Below are positions 1 through 6,637 of a stretch of DNA of 7,519 bases, one piece after another. Numbering within the stretch: the stretch's first letter is position 1; each line of letters begins with the position of its first letter. A program made the position numbers and the translations under genes. Source of the DNA: Candidatus Krumholzibacteriia bacterium. Lineage in GTDB: Bacteria > Krumholzibacteriota > Krumholzibacteriia > LZORAL124-64-63. Below the pieces are notes generated by a model that saw only the letters and a list, made by a program, of their open reading frames with translations, was not told where the DNA came from and did not search any database. The stretch covers positions 1 to 7,519 of the forward strand of contig JAOZJV010000162.1 in assembly GCA_029935695.1 (NCBI GenBank). Direction: 5' to 3'.

Positions 1-96
1 TGTCTAATCGCTAATGTTATCTAAAATTCCTATTAATTTTCTAGCAAAGGCAACCATGCCTCAACCCTACCAAACCCTCTGCCTGATCTCATTTTC

Positions 97-121
97 GTGA
101 TCGAGAACTTTCATCGATCAC
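97..121. repeat. Perfect 8-bp inverted repeat (GTGATCGA / TCGATCAC)
   Basis: GTGATCGA at 97-104 is the exact reverse complement of TCGATCAC at 114-121, with a 9-nt loop. No run of T follows, so it does not look like an intrinsic terminator. A second small dyad overlaps it (TCAC 118-121 with GTGA 127-130). It could be an operator or a hairpin in an RNA leader. With no recognised gene on either side, its role is open. Confidence 0.45.
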
Positions 122-638
122 TGCATGTGAAATTGACCGCTCCCACAAAAAACTTAGTGTAGAGATCGTAATCTACACAGCCAACCGAGTGATTACTCTG
201 TTGAAGACATTATGGATAATAAGGCCCAGAAGTGGAAACATTTCAAAGGTGACAACCCCACCGATGAAACAACCATGTTCAGAGAGAAGGGACGAGCACG
301 GGCCATGGCGTGAACGGAAAAATCAGCAAGATCAAATGCAGGATGAAACTCTGTCTCACCATTCTAGCTAGCAGAAAAGATACTATCAGTTATCAGAACG
401 GAGTTGTGGATATGGGAATCGATCAATACCACCCCACCATCCATCTTGAGAACCTTCTCCACCAGAATTTCATGTTTCCAATAGTCGCCAAACCGGCGGC
501 GATATGTGCTTCAGACTTATCTTAATTTGGTATGCTGCCTTCATGATTTCCCTCAAACTCAAAAATGGATAGTTTAGTATTGTCTCCAAACATACTAACA
601 TGTTTTCATCATGCAATTCAAAACCCCCGAATTACGGG

Positions 639-644
639 AAAGGA
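639..644 (+). promoter_or_regulatory. Ribosome binding site of the C69 peptidase gene
   Basis: AAAGGA lies 7 nt before the ATG at 652. It decides the start: the same frame is open from an ATG at 565, but that ATG has no such site and would bury the signal peptide behind 29 extra residues. Confidence 0.7.
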
Positions 645-651
645 CCACCCC

Positions 652-2277
652 ATGCCCCGCCTGCTGAACAAATTCCTGATCCTCATGCTTCTGGCCGCCA
701 CCCCGGCAACCGCCTGCACCAATTTCATCGCCTCCAAGAAGGCCACGGCCGACGGATCAGTCATCGTCACCTACACCTGCGATGGAGAGTTCCACCCCAT
801 CCTGCGCAATTTTCCAGCGGCCGATCATGGTCCTGACGACTACTTCGAAATCAAAACCTGGGGCGGAAAAGTTCTGGGCAAAGTCAAACAACCGGCCCAC
901 ACCTTTGCCGTTATCAACCTCATGAACGAAAACCAGGTGGCCATCGGCGAAACCACCACCGGCGGTCGTGAAGAACTCACCAACCCTGAAGGAATGCTGA
1001 GTTACTGGCGCCTCATGCAATTGACGTTGATGCGGGCAGAATCAGCCCGGCACGCCATCAAGGTCATGGGCCAGCTGGTGGATGAATACGGCTACAACAG
1101 CACCGGCGAATCGTTCGCCATCGGTGATGCCGACGAAGCCTGGATCATGGAGATGGTCGGCCCCGGACCTGGCGGCAAAGGGGCCCACTGGGTGGCCCTG
1201 CGGGTGCCCGACGGTTATGTCAGTGCCTACGCCAACCGTGGACGCATCGACACCTTCGACATGGATGATGACGACAACTGTCTGCACAGTGGCCCGGAAA
1301 TGGTCGATTTTGCCAAAGAGAACGGATGGTACAGTGAAGACGACGGGCCGTTCAGCTGGTATAAAGCTTTTCACCCAGCCAAACCCCAGAAACTGCGCTA
1401 CACCGCCGCCCGGGTGTGGAGCCTGTTCCGGCGGTGCGCGCCCTCTCAAAACTTTTCTCCTGATTTTCAGCGGGGCAATGCCGATGCCGAACCTTACCCC
1501 CTGTGGATCAAACCCGACGAAAAACTGGACGTGGCGGCCGTCTTCGATCTCATGCGCGACCACTACGAAGGCACCGATTACGACATGACTCAGGGTATGG
1601 ACGCAGGCCCTTATGGCAACCCTTCCCGGTGGCGTCCCATGGGGTTTGAAGTGGACGGCAAACAGTACACCTGGGAACGTCCCATCTCCACCCAGCAGAC
1701 GGGTTTTTCCATGGTTACCCAGTCGCGTTCATGGTTGCCCGACCCCGTGGGCGGATTGACATGGTACGGCCTGGACGACACCTGGTTCACCTGCTACGTG
1801 CCACTGTACTGTGGAATCGACGCCATTCCCGAATCTTATGCCCGTGGCGGACTTAACCAGTTCAGCTGGGATTCGGCCTGGTGGACGTTCAATTTCGTCT
1901 CCAATTATGCTGCCTTGAAATACTCGTACATGAGCCCGGACATCCGCACCGTGCAGAACCAACTGGAAGGACAGTTCCTGGCCCTTCAACCAGCGGTGGA
2001 AAAAACCGCCGCCGAATTGGCCGGGAAAGATCCAGAGCTGATGAGAGCGTATTTGACGGACTACTCAGTGCAACACGCTGAAGATGTGGTGCGCAAATGG
2101 CGGGACCTGGCCGAGTATCTTTTGACCACCTACAACGATGGTTACGTGAAGGATGACAATGGTCGGGTGACAGAGAAAGGTTATCCGGAATCCTGGTTGC
2201 GGGCGGTGCTGAAACAGCGTCCCGAGCAGTTCCTTTTGCCATCGGATGATACACTTTCCGAACCGGCCGATTATTAG
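652..2277 (+). CDS. Secreted C69-family (U34) dipeptidase
   Basis: This is a 541-residue exported peptidase of family C69 (PepD type). These are N-terminal nucleophile hydrolases whose catalytic cysteine becomes residue 1 of the mature enzyme; the family removes dipeptides or short peptides. The start at 652 is chosen because AAAGGA precedes it and a signal peptide follows directly (MPRLLNK, then a hydrophobic core, then PATA). Cys22 (codon 715-717) sits just after the predicted cleavage site, in the family context CTNFIASKKATADGS. Other family-like motifs are MNENQVAIGETT (residues about 91-102), ESFAIGDADEAWIMEMVG (153-170) and ANRGRI (194-199). The length fits larger C69 members. It is the first gene of a + strand operon, with the next start 17 nt after its stop. 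It should act in the periplasm or outside the cell; its substrate cannot be read from the sequence. The Cys could also be read as a weak lipobox, but an amino-terminal nucleophile is more likely. Confidence 0.9.
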   Translation: MPRLLNKFLILMLLAATPATACTNFIASKKATADGSVIVTYTCDGEFHPILRNFPAADHGPDDYFEIKTWGGKVLGKVKQPAHTFAVINLMNENQVAIGETTTGGREELTNPEGMLSYWRLMQLTLMRAESARHAIKVMGQLVDEYGYNSTGESFAIGDADEAWIMEMVGPGPGGKGAHWVALRVPDGYVSAYANRGRIDTFDMDDDDNCLHSGPEMVDFAKENGWYSEDDGPFSWYKAFHPAKPQKLRYTAARVWSLFRRCAPSQNFSPDFQRGNADAEPYPLWIKPDEKLDVAAVFDLMRDHYEGTDYDMTQGMDAGPYGNPSRWRPMGFEVDGKQYTWERPISTQQTGFSMVTQSRSWLPDPVGGLTWYGLDDTWFTCYVPLYCGIDAIPESYARGGLNQFSWDSAWWTFNFVSNYAALKYSYMSPDIRTVQNQLEGQFLALQPAVEKTAAELAGKDPELMRAYLTDYSVQHAEDVVRKWRDLAEYLLTTYNDGYVKDDNGRVTEKGYPESWLRAVLKQRPEQFLLPSDDTLSEPADY

Positions 2278-2278
2278 C

Positions 2279-2284
2279 AGGAGG
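2279..2284 (+). promoter_or_regulatory. Strong ribosome binding site of the 546-aa secreted protein gene
   Basis: A full AGGAGG begins 2 nt after the stop codon of the peptidase gene and lies 9 nt before the ATG at 2294. It makes 2294 the start rather than the in-frame ATG at 2246, which lies inside the peptidase gene and lacks such a site. Confidence 0.85.
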
Positions 2285-2293
2285 GGATCGTCT

Positions 2294-3934
2294 ATGAAAA
2301 ACCGAATGATTTTGACGGCACTCTCTCTGATGCTGATCCTGTCCCCAGGCAGGGCAGCGGCTGAGAGTTCTTCCTTCCAGATGCCCAGGGATATGAAAGC
2401 TCTCTTGCCTGCCTCTGCTGATATGGTTCTGGCCGTTTCTTCACTGAATGAACTGGACGAACTCTGGCGGCAAATATTGCCTGACAGCCCGGATCGGGAA
2501 ACTGCATCTCTGTCCCATTTTATCGGTACCATTGACCCGGAATTCACCGAATACATAGACCGGGACAAACCCTTTCTGGCTGTCTTTAATCTTCAGGCCA
2601 TCATGAGCGAATCGCCCTTTCAAATCACCGGATTGATGGCACTGAAAGACAAGAATTTTCAGATGGACATGGTGCCTGGGCTGGAAAAGTTTTCCCCTGT
2701 CAGAAAAGGAAGCTACATAGCCGTCAGCACGGACCCGAGTTGGGCACCCGCGCATGAAGAACCACTCTGGGCTGAAGCTCTGGAAGGTGGAGTGTTGAGT
2801 GGGTCCATATACCTTGGTAATATAATCGAAGCCAACCGCTTTCTCATGGAAATGGGCCTTTCAATGCTTGAAGATCCCGCCCTTGATTCCACAACCGAAT
2901 CCACCATTGCCTCGGCAAAAATACTCCGCTCCCTGCTGAATTCCACTCAAAGTCTCGAATTTAAACTGACCCAGGACGACCAAACCCTCAGCAAGGATCT
3001 GGTGCTGCAAACCAAGCCTGGCACCGCCCTGGAACCTGGCCCTCAGCCATCATTCGACGATGCGCTCCAACTGACCCGCTTCCTTCCTGGAGGTGAAAGC
3101 CTGCTCTCGGTTTCCGCCTTTGATCAGAGTAAACAGGCAGACCTTTACAAGGATTATTACCTGGCATCTCTCCAGACAACCATGGACCAGATGGAGCCTG
3201 CTGTTGCCCAGCGGTACCAGGCCTGGTACAAAGACTATCTTGAGGCCATGGAAATCTCTTTTGCACCCTCAGCCATGACTCTTCGCTTCGAAAAAGACAA
3301 CTCATCTTTCCAGAACATCATCCAAAGCGACAATCCTGAAACCCAATGGAATCAGCTGGTTGAGCTGGGTAACGGCATGAATGAATTCGGCATGGGACTG
3401 GAGCTGATACCGGTGGCCGTCCCCCCGTTCAAGGGGCACGACATTGCCGGTTGGGTCATCGTCAAAAATGAAGACGACTGCATGCGGGTGTTGGCCCAGC
3501 GTGGAAATATGCCCTTCGAAGGCCCTGTGAATAACACAGGACTCTTCTCCATCCTGCGTTTTTTGCCCGATAATGTTTATCTGGCCCGGGTGGATGAGTA
3601 CCTGCTTTTCTGTGGTGGAAATAATCTGCGATTGATGAAAGAATTAATCAGCCGAGTGGACGAAGGCAAAGGTAAGGTGGATCCACGCCTGAAGAATCAT
3701 GGTCGCCATGTGCAATTTGCGTCGGTGGGCGATTTAAATGCTCTCTGGGCTGTGCTCATTGAGATGACTGAAGATTTAGCTGGCCAGGAAGACCTTCCCT
3801 GGCTGAGTGATCAGCCACTTCCATTCAAGCAAACATATGAGATTGACGGCAGCACTTACCAATTCCATCTGGAAATGGAAAAATCAACTGTTCGGTCTCT
3901 GATCAAAGGCATCATGGATATGGAGCCGGAATAG
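2294..3934 (+). CDS. Secreted protein of unknown function (546 aa)
   Basis: I do not recognise this gene with confidence. It encodes 546 residues starting MKNRMILTALSLMLILSPG, a classical signal peptide with likely cleavage after AAA at residue 23, so the product should be periplasmic or exported. No further membrane segment is evident, so it is probably soluble. The mature start (about 31-52, KALLPASADMVLAVSS) recalls the opening of DUF3352-type exported proteins, in which a 'proteins as predicted barrier' pattern LPADA.. begins the first of repeated alpha/beta units. This is a resemblance from memory, not a search. The mature part is acidic, with only two cysteines late in the chain (DDCMR and LLFCGG). 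No catalytic motif is visible. It lies between the C69 peptidase and the NosD-like gene, 16 nt after the first and 1 nt before the second, so it is almost certainly co-expressed with both. It may be a partner or substrate in the same envelope process. Confidence 0.85.
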   Translation: MKNRMILTALSLMLILSPGRAAAESSSFQMPRDMKALLPASADMVLAVSSLNELDELWRQILPDSPDRETASLSHFIGTIDPEFTEYIDRDKPFLAVFNLQAIMSESPFQITGLMALKDKNFQMDMVPGLEKFSPVRKGSYIAVSTDPSWAPAHEEPLWAEALEGGVLSGSIYLGNIIEANRFLMEMGLSMLEDPALDSTTESTIASAKILRSLLNSTQSLEFKLTQDDQTLSKDLVLQTKPGTALEPGPQPSFDDALQLTRFLPGGESLLSVSAFDQSKQADLYKDYYLASLQTTMDQMEPAVAQRYQAWYKDYLEAMEISFAPSAMTLRFEKDNSSFQNIIQSDNPETQWNQLVELGNGMNEFGMGLELIPVAVPPFKGHDIAGWVIVKNEDDCMRVLAQRGNMPFEGPVNNTGLFSILRFLPDNVYLARVDEYLLFCGGNNLRLMKELISRVDEGKGKVDPRLKNHGRHVQFASVGDLNALWAVLIEMTEDLAGQEDLPWLSDQPLPFKQTYEIDGSTYQFHLEMEKSTVRSLIKGIMDMEPE

Positions 3935-3935
3935 G

Positions 3936-5162
3936 GTGAGCCATTTGCGTCTTGTTTTAATCACCGTTATGGCAGCCGTGGTGCTGATGGCCACAGCTGC
4001 CCATGCTGCTCCCTCATTGCAGGTTTACATAGACACGACTCCCTCTGGCGGAAAACTGGATATCCGGCCGGGAACCTACGTTGGACCGGTGGTCATCACA
4101 AAACCCATCATCATTGATGGCCACGGCAAAGTCACGCTCCACGGCCGGAGCAAGGGCACGATCATGACCATCGAGTGCGATGGTGTGGAAGTGCGGGGCA
4201 TGCACCTTACTGCCTCGGGCCGCTCCCACGATCAGGTTGATGCAGGGGTGCTCATCGAAGCGGACAATGTGCTGTTCGAAAACAACACCCTCGACAATTG
4301 TCTCTTTGGGGTGCACGTCTCCAGTGGCGATCACAATGTCATCAGGGGCAACGTCATTTCGTCACTTATTGATCGTGACATAGTCCTGCGCGGTGAAGGC
4401 GTGCGTCTTTGGTACAGCCGTTATAATCTTATCGAGAACAACATTATTTTCCAGGTGCGGGACATGGTCCTGGCCAGTTCGCCCTACAACAAGGTGTTCG
4501 GCAACAAAATCTCCGGCGGCCGCATGGGCATGGAGCTGGTTTATTCCCAGGCCACGGAAATTGCTTTCAACATTCTGACTGGAAACGAGCACGGCATTGT
4601 GGGGGTTTATTCAGACAGCCTTTACATCCACCACAACCAGATCATGCACCAGGACAAACTCGCCGGATCAGCCGTGGCCGTCAAAGGCAGCTCGCAAACC
4701 CGCATTGAATACAATGATATTCTGGATTGCGCCGTTGGACTCACAGCCAACTCCCCCATTTTTCCCGAAGATATTCTCTACCTGCTCGGCAATACCTTTG
4801 CCTACAACAGCGTCGCCATGTTCTTCTATGGCGACCGCGGCGGCCACATCATCCACGGCAACCACTTTCAGGGGAACTTCCAGCAGGTGGCTGTGACGGC
4901 ACCATCAAGCGCCATCGACAACGACTGGCTGGGAAACTACTGGCAGGATTATGTGGGATTTGACAGGGACGGCGATGGCGTTGGCGACAAACCCTACACC
5001 ATTTTTCTCTATTCAGATCGTATCTGGATGGATCGATCCATGGCCAAATTCTACCGGGGCTCACCCAACCTGGAGATCATCGACTTTGTGGAACGGCTGG
5101 TGCCGTTTTCGGATCCGGATATTATTCTGCAGGATCCTAAGCCGATGATGAAGGTCAGGTAA
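3936..5162 (+). CDS. nosD: NosD-like periplasmic right-handed beta-helix protein
   Basis: This 408-residue protein resembles NosD, the periplasmic component that works with the NosF ATPase and NosY permease in assembling the copper-sulfide site of nitrous oxide reductase. The GTG at 3936 is taken as start. It lies 1 nt after the preceding TAG, GGAG at 3922-3925 is 10 nt upstream, and it gives a complete signal peptide (basic start, hydrophobic residues 5-20, cleavage after AHA near residue 24). Residues about 45-325 are a parallel beta-helix (CASH/NosD type) with repeated turns such as VLFENNTLDN, YNLIENNI, YNKVFGNKI and YIHHNQI. The segment GGRMGMELVYSQ (194-205) matches a typical NosD turn. 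GNYWQDY (333-339) is followed by an Asp-rich DRDGDGVGD loop (343-351) typical of the family. The C-terminal tail (WMDRSMAKF..SPNLEIIDFVERLVPF) is also NosD-like. Length is near the usual 400-440. It is odd that nosF and nosY do not follow: the next gene is convergent. Confidence 0.82.
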   Translation: MSHLRLVLITVMAAVVLMATAAHAAPSLQVYIDTTPSGGKLDIRPGTYVGPVVITKPIIIDGHGKVTLHGRSKGTIMTIECDGVEVRGMHLTASGRSHDQVDAGVLIEADNVLFENNTLDNCLFGVHVSSGDHNVIRGNVISSLIDRDIVLRGEGVRLWYSRYNLIENNIIFQVRDMVLASSPYNKVFGNKISGGRMGMELVYSQATEIAFNILTGNEHGIVGVYSDSLYIHHNQIMHQDKLAGSAVAVKGSSQTRIEYNDILDCAVGLTANSPIFPEDILYLLGNTFAYNSVAMFFYGDRGGHIIHGNHFQGNFQQVAVTAPSSAIDNDWLGNYWQDYVGFDRDGDGVGDKPYTIFLYSDRIWMDRSMAKFYRGSPNLEIIDFVERLVPFSDPDIILQDPKPMMKVR

Positions 5163-5174
5163 TTCTAAGAATTA
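5160..5174. repeat. 15-nt AT-rich palindrome between convergent genes
   Basis: TAATTCT (5160-5166) and AGAATTA (5168-5174) are exact inverted copies around one central A. The palindrome includes the nosD stop codon and ends one base before the stop codon of the opposite gene (5175-5177). With a 1-nt centre and no GC pairs except two, it is unlikely to fold as an efficient RNA terminator. No other terminator fits in the 12-nt gap. Confidence 0.6.
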
Positions 5175-6626
5175 TTATTTATGCATTGATTCAAACAACC
5201 GTATGCCCATATGAGTTAAGCGGTATTTTTGCAAGCGACTGGTGGGTTTTTCCGGAATGGTCATTTCGATTAACTCCAGGTCCAACAGTCGTCTAATTTG
5301 TTTGTGAAGCTCTCCTGAAACTGTTTTGTGTCCCAGCCTTTCAGCCAGCTGAGCTTTGCCCATTTCAACGTCTTTGATAAAAACAAATATCCTTGCAGCC
5401 AATGGTGACTCTAGCCGTGACTCTAGCCGTGACTCTGTTATGGCTGTTTGAGAACCTTCAAAAACAGGACATTTGACATTAATTCTGAAAATGTCCCCTT
5501 CAATCATCTCGGGATCTTCATCACCGTAAATATTTCCGTATTTCATCATGGTCCGCATCCCGGACCCCAACTCATCAGCACGGTGGATTTCTCGAAAAAA
5601 TGCTGCAATTACCGGATTTTTGGGGAAAGGGGTAAACGTTGCAGGGTCCAGTATTCCAAAACCATGGGGGTTACTGCTGTTTTCAGTACGGACCAGCCCA
5701 TGTTCAATGATCAGCTTCGCAGGAAAAGCATTACGATACTCCCTGTGAATTAGAATATTTGAAGCGACTTCCCTGAAAATTGCATCACGGATACTGATGC
5801 GATTAGTTCCCTCTAAATAAAAAGGATCTGCCAAATGTTTCTGAACAAAAGCGATAATACGTTCATAGCTTTCCACAAGATTGGTAGTGACAAGATCACG
5901 ATCATCGTAACGATCGATATTGACCTTCCGCAAAATCAAATCGGTTCGGTGATGAGGAACAGCTGAAAGAATAACACTATCTTTACCCAGCAGAAGAATA
6001 CCGGCAAGCGTGACACCACTTTCTCCGTTTTCCGGATCGGTCTGAAATATCTGAGCACTCTTCAATAGTTGCAGGTCGTCCATGTGAACCCATGGATGAT
6101 CTTCTCTCCACACACTGGCTAATCTGCGGCATTTTGCAATCAGATCGACACGCAAATCATCAAGCCCAACAAACGGATAGATTTTATTTTCCGAGTAGGT
6201 CGTTTGTTTGCGGTGATAGAGTTCAGCTACCTGTTGGGAATGGTCGGTTATATCGAAATCACCATCTTCGTTCCGGTCAAAAATACGCCCCTTACACCGA
6301 TGAACCTGAGAACTTTCCGGAATGAAAATATGGAGAATCATCTTCCCTTCAAATTCCATTTCACCGATGGACAAATAGGAAGGAGGATTAATTTTTTGCG
6401 GATTATTGATGGCGGTTACAAAATCTTTTTTGATCTGCTCAACCCGACCCAAGTCAACACCAGTAATTTCACCAGCATCACTCACACCAAGCAACAAATC
6501 TCCACCGTGACGATTGAGAAATGCACAGACAGTTTCATAAACATCTTTATTAAGAGTGTTGCGACATTTTTTGAACTCAACAGAGATGGATTCTCCATTT
6601 TTGATCAGTAACTTGAGATCTGTCAT
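5175..6626 (-). CDS. AlbA_2/Schlafen-type ATP-binding protein with C-terminal winged helix
   Basis: The 483-residue product has the layout of the AlbA_2 plus HATPase_c_4 family, often annotated as ATP-binding or RecG-like transcriptional regulator. The AlbA_2 (Schlafen-type) domain spans about 10-135, with VEFKK (16-20) and CAFLNRHGGDLLLGVSDAG (34-52). A middle region follows, then a GHKL-like HATPase_c_4 domain (about 280-385) with FREVASNILIHREYR (284-298, N290 as the likely N-box Asn) and RADELGSGMRTM (349-360). An ESRLESRLES linker repeat (398-407) joins this to a winged-helix domain (about 410-475; AQLAERLGHKTVSGELHKQIRRLL). Members are thought to act in regulation or as accessory factors of mobile or defence loci; the exact role here is unknown. 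The start is set by AGAGGA at 6637-6632, 5 nt upstream, which overlaps the stop codon of the permease gene, so the two are coupled. Sampled lines are only 40-42% GC, against 48-60% in sampled lines of nosD and nosY, which suggests later acquisition. Confidence 0.88.
   Translation of the reverse strand: MTDLKLLIKNGESISVEFKKCRNTLNKDVYETVCAFLNRHGGDLLLGVSDAGEITGVDLGRVEQIKKDFVTAINNPQKINPPSYLSIGEMEFEGKMILHIFIPESSQVHRCKGRIFDRNEDGDFDITDHSQQVAELYHRKQTTYSENKIYPFVGLDDLRVDLIAKCRRLASVWREDHPWVHMDDLQLLKSAQIFQTDPENGESGVTLAGILLLGKDSVILSAVPHHRTDLILRKVNIDRYDDRDLVTTNLVESYERIIAFVQKHLADPFYLEGTNRISIRDAIFREVASNILIHREYRNAFPAKLIIEHGLVRTENSSNPHGFGILDPATFTPFPKNPVIAAFFREIHRADELGSGMRTMMKYGNIYGDEDPEMIEGDIFRINVKCPVFEGSQTAITESRLESRLESPLAARIFVFIKDVEMGKAQLAERLGHKTVSGELHKQIRRLLDLELIEMTIPEKPTSRLQKYRLTHMGIRLFESMHK
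5405..5436 (-). repeat. 12-bp in-frame tandem repeat (2.7 copies) encoding ESRL units
   Basis: On the + strand the unit GTGACTCTAGCC occurs at 5405-5416 and 5417-5428, and its first eight bases again at 5429-5436, with no mismatch. Read on the - strand it encodes ESRL, ESRL, ES (residues 398-407), in the linker between the ATPase-like domain and the winged helix. Because the unit is 4 codons, copy-number change keeps the frame. Confidence 0.85.
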
Positions 6627-6631
6627 CCAAT

Positions 6632-6637
6632 TCCTCT
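6632..6637 (-). promoter_or_regulatory. Ribosome binding site overlapping the nosY-like stop codon
   Basis: AGAGGA on the - strand shares its first two bases with the TAG stop of the permease gene (6638-6636) and lies 5 nt before the ATG at 6626. This arrangement suggests translational coupling between permease and AlbA_2 protein. Confidence 0.7.

Larger units (their letters stand above)
1..651. other. AT-rich 5' intergenic region, no convincing gene
   Basis: I see no intact gene in these 651 bases. The sequence is much richer in A and T than the genes that follow (20 of the first 60 bases are G or C, against 42 of 60 at 1141-1200). Short open frames exist: + strand 212-313 (33 codons, starting MDNKAQKWKH), + strand 310-525 (GTG start overlapping the preceding TGA), and a - strand frame open from 510 to a TAG at 366-364. 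None has a well placed ribosome binding site or a family I recognise. The region probably holds the promoter of the operon starting at 652 and perhaps eroded gene remnants. I could not pick a convincing -35/-10 pair near the peptidase start. Confidence 0.6.

Noticed and set aside
133..160. TTGACC with TAGTGT 16 nt downstream as a sigma-70 promoter
   Set aside because: The -10 candidate matches the consensus in only three of six positions and the gene it would serve is not established.
485..502. Small hairpin TCGCC / GGCGA
   Set aside because: A 5-bp stem with an 8-nt loop and no T-tract is expected by chance in a region of this length.
565..651. Longer N-terminus for the peptidase from ATG 565
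   Set aside because: The added 29 residues would place the signal peptide internally, and no ribosome binding site precedes 565, while AAAGGA precedes 652.
1042..1563. 173-codon open frame on the - strand inside the peptidase gene
   Set aside because: It is a shadow of the C69 peptidase frame, which has a ribosome binding site, a signal peptide and family motifs. The - strand product has no recognisable domain.
1082..1588. 168-codon open frame on the + strand inside the peptidase gene
   Set aside because: It lies in another frame of the same gene. The product is rich in T, P and A from GC-rich third positions, with no start signal.
6204..6611. 135-codon + strand open frame opposite the AlbA_2 gene
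   Set aside because: It is antisense to a well supported domain protein and shows no motif of its own.
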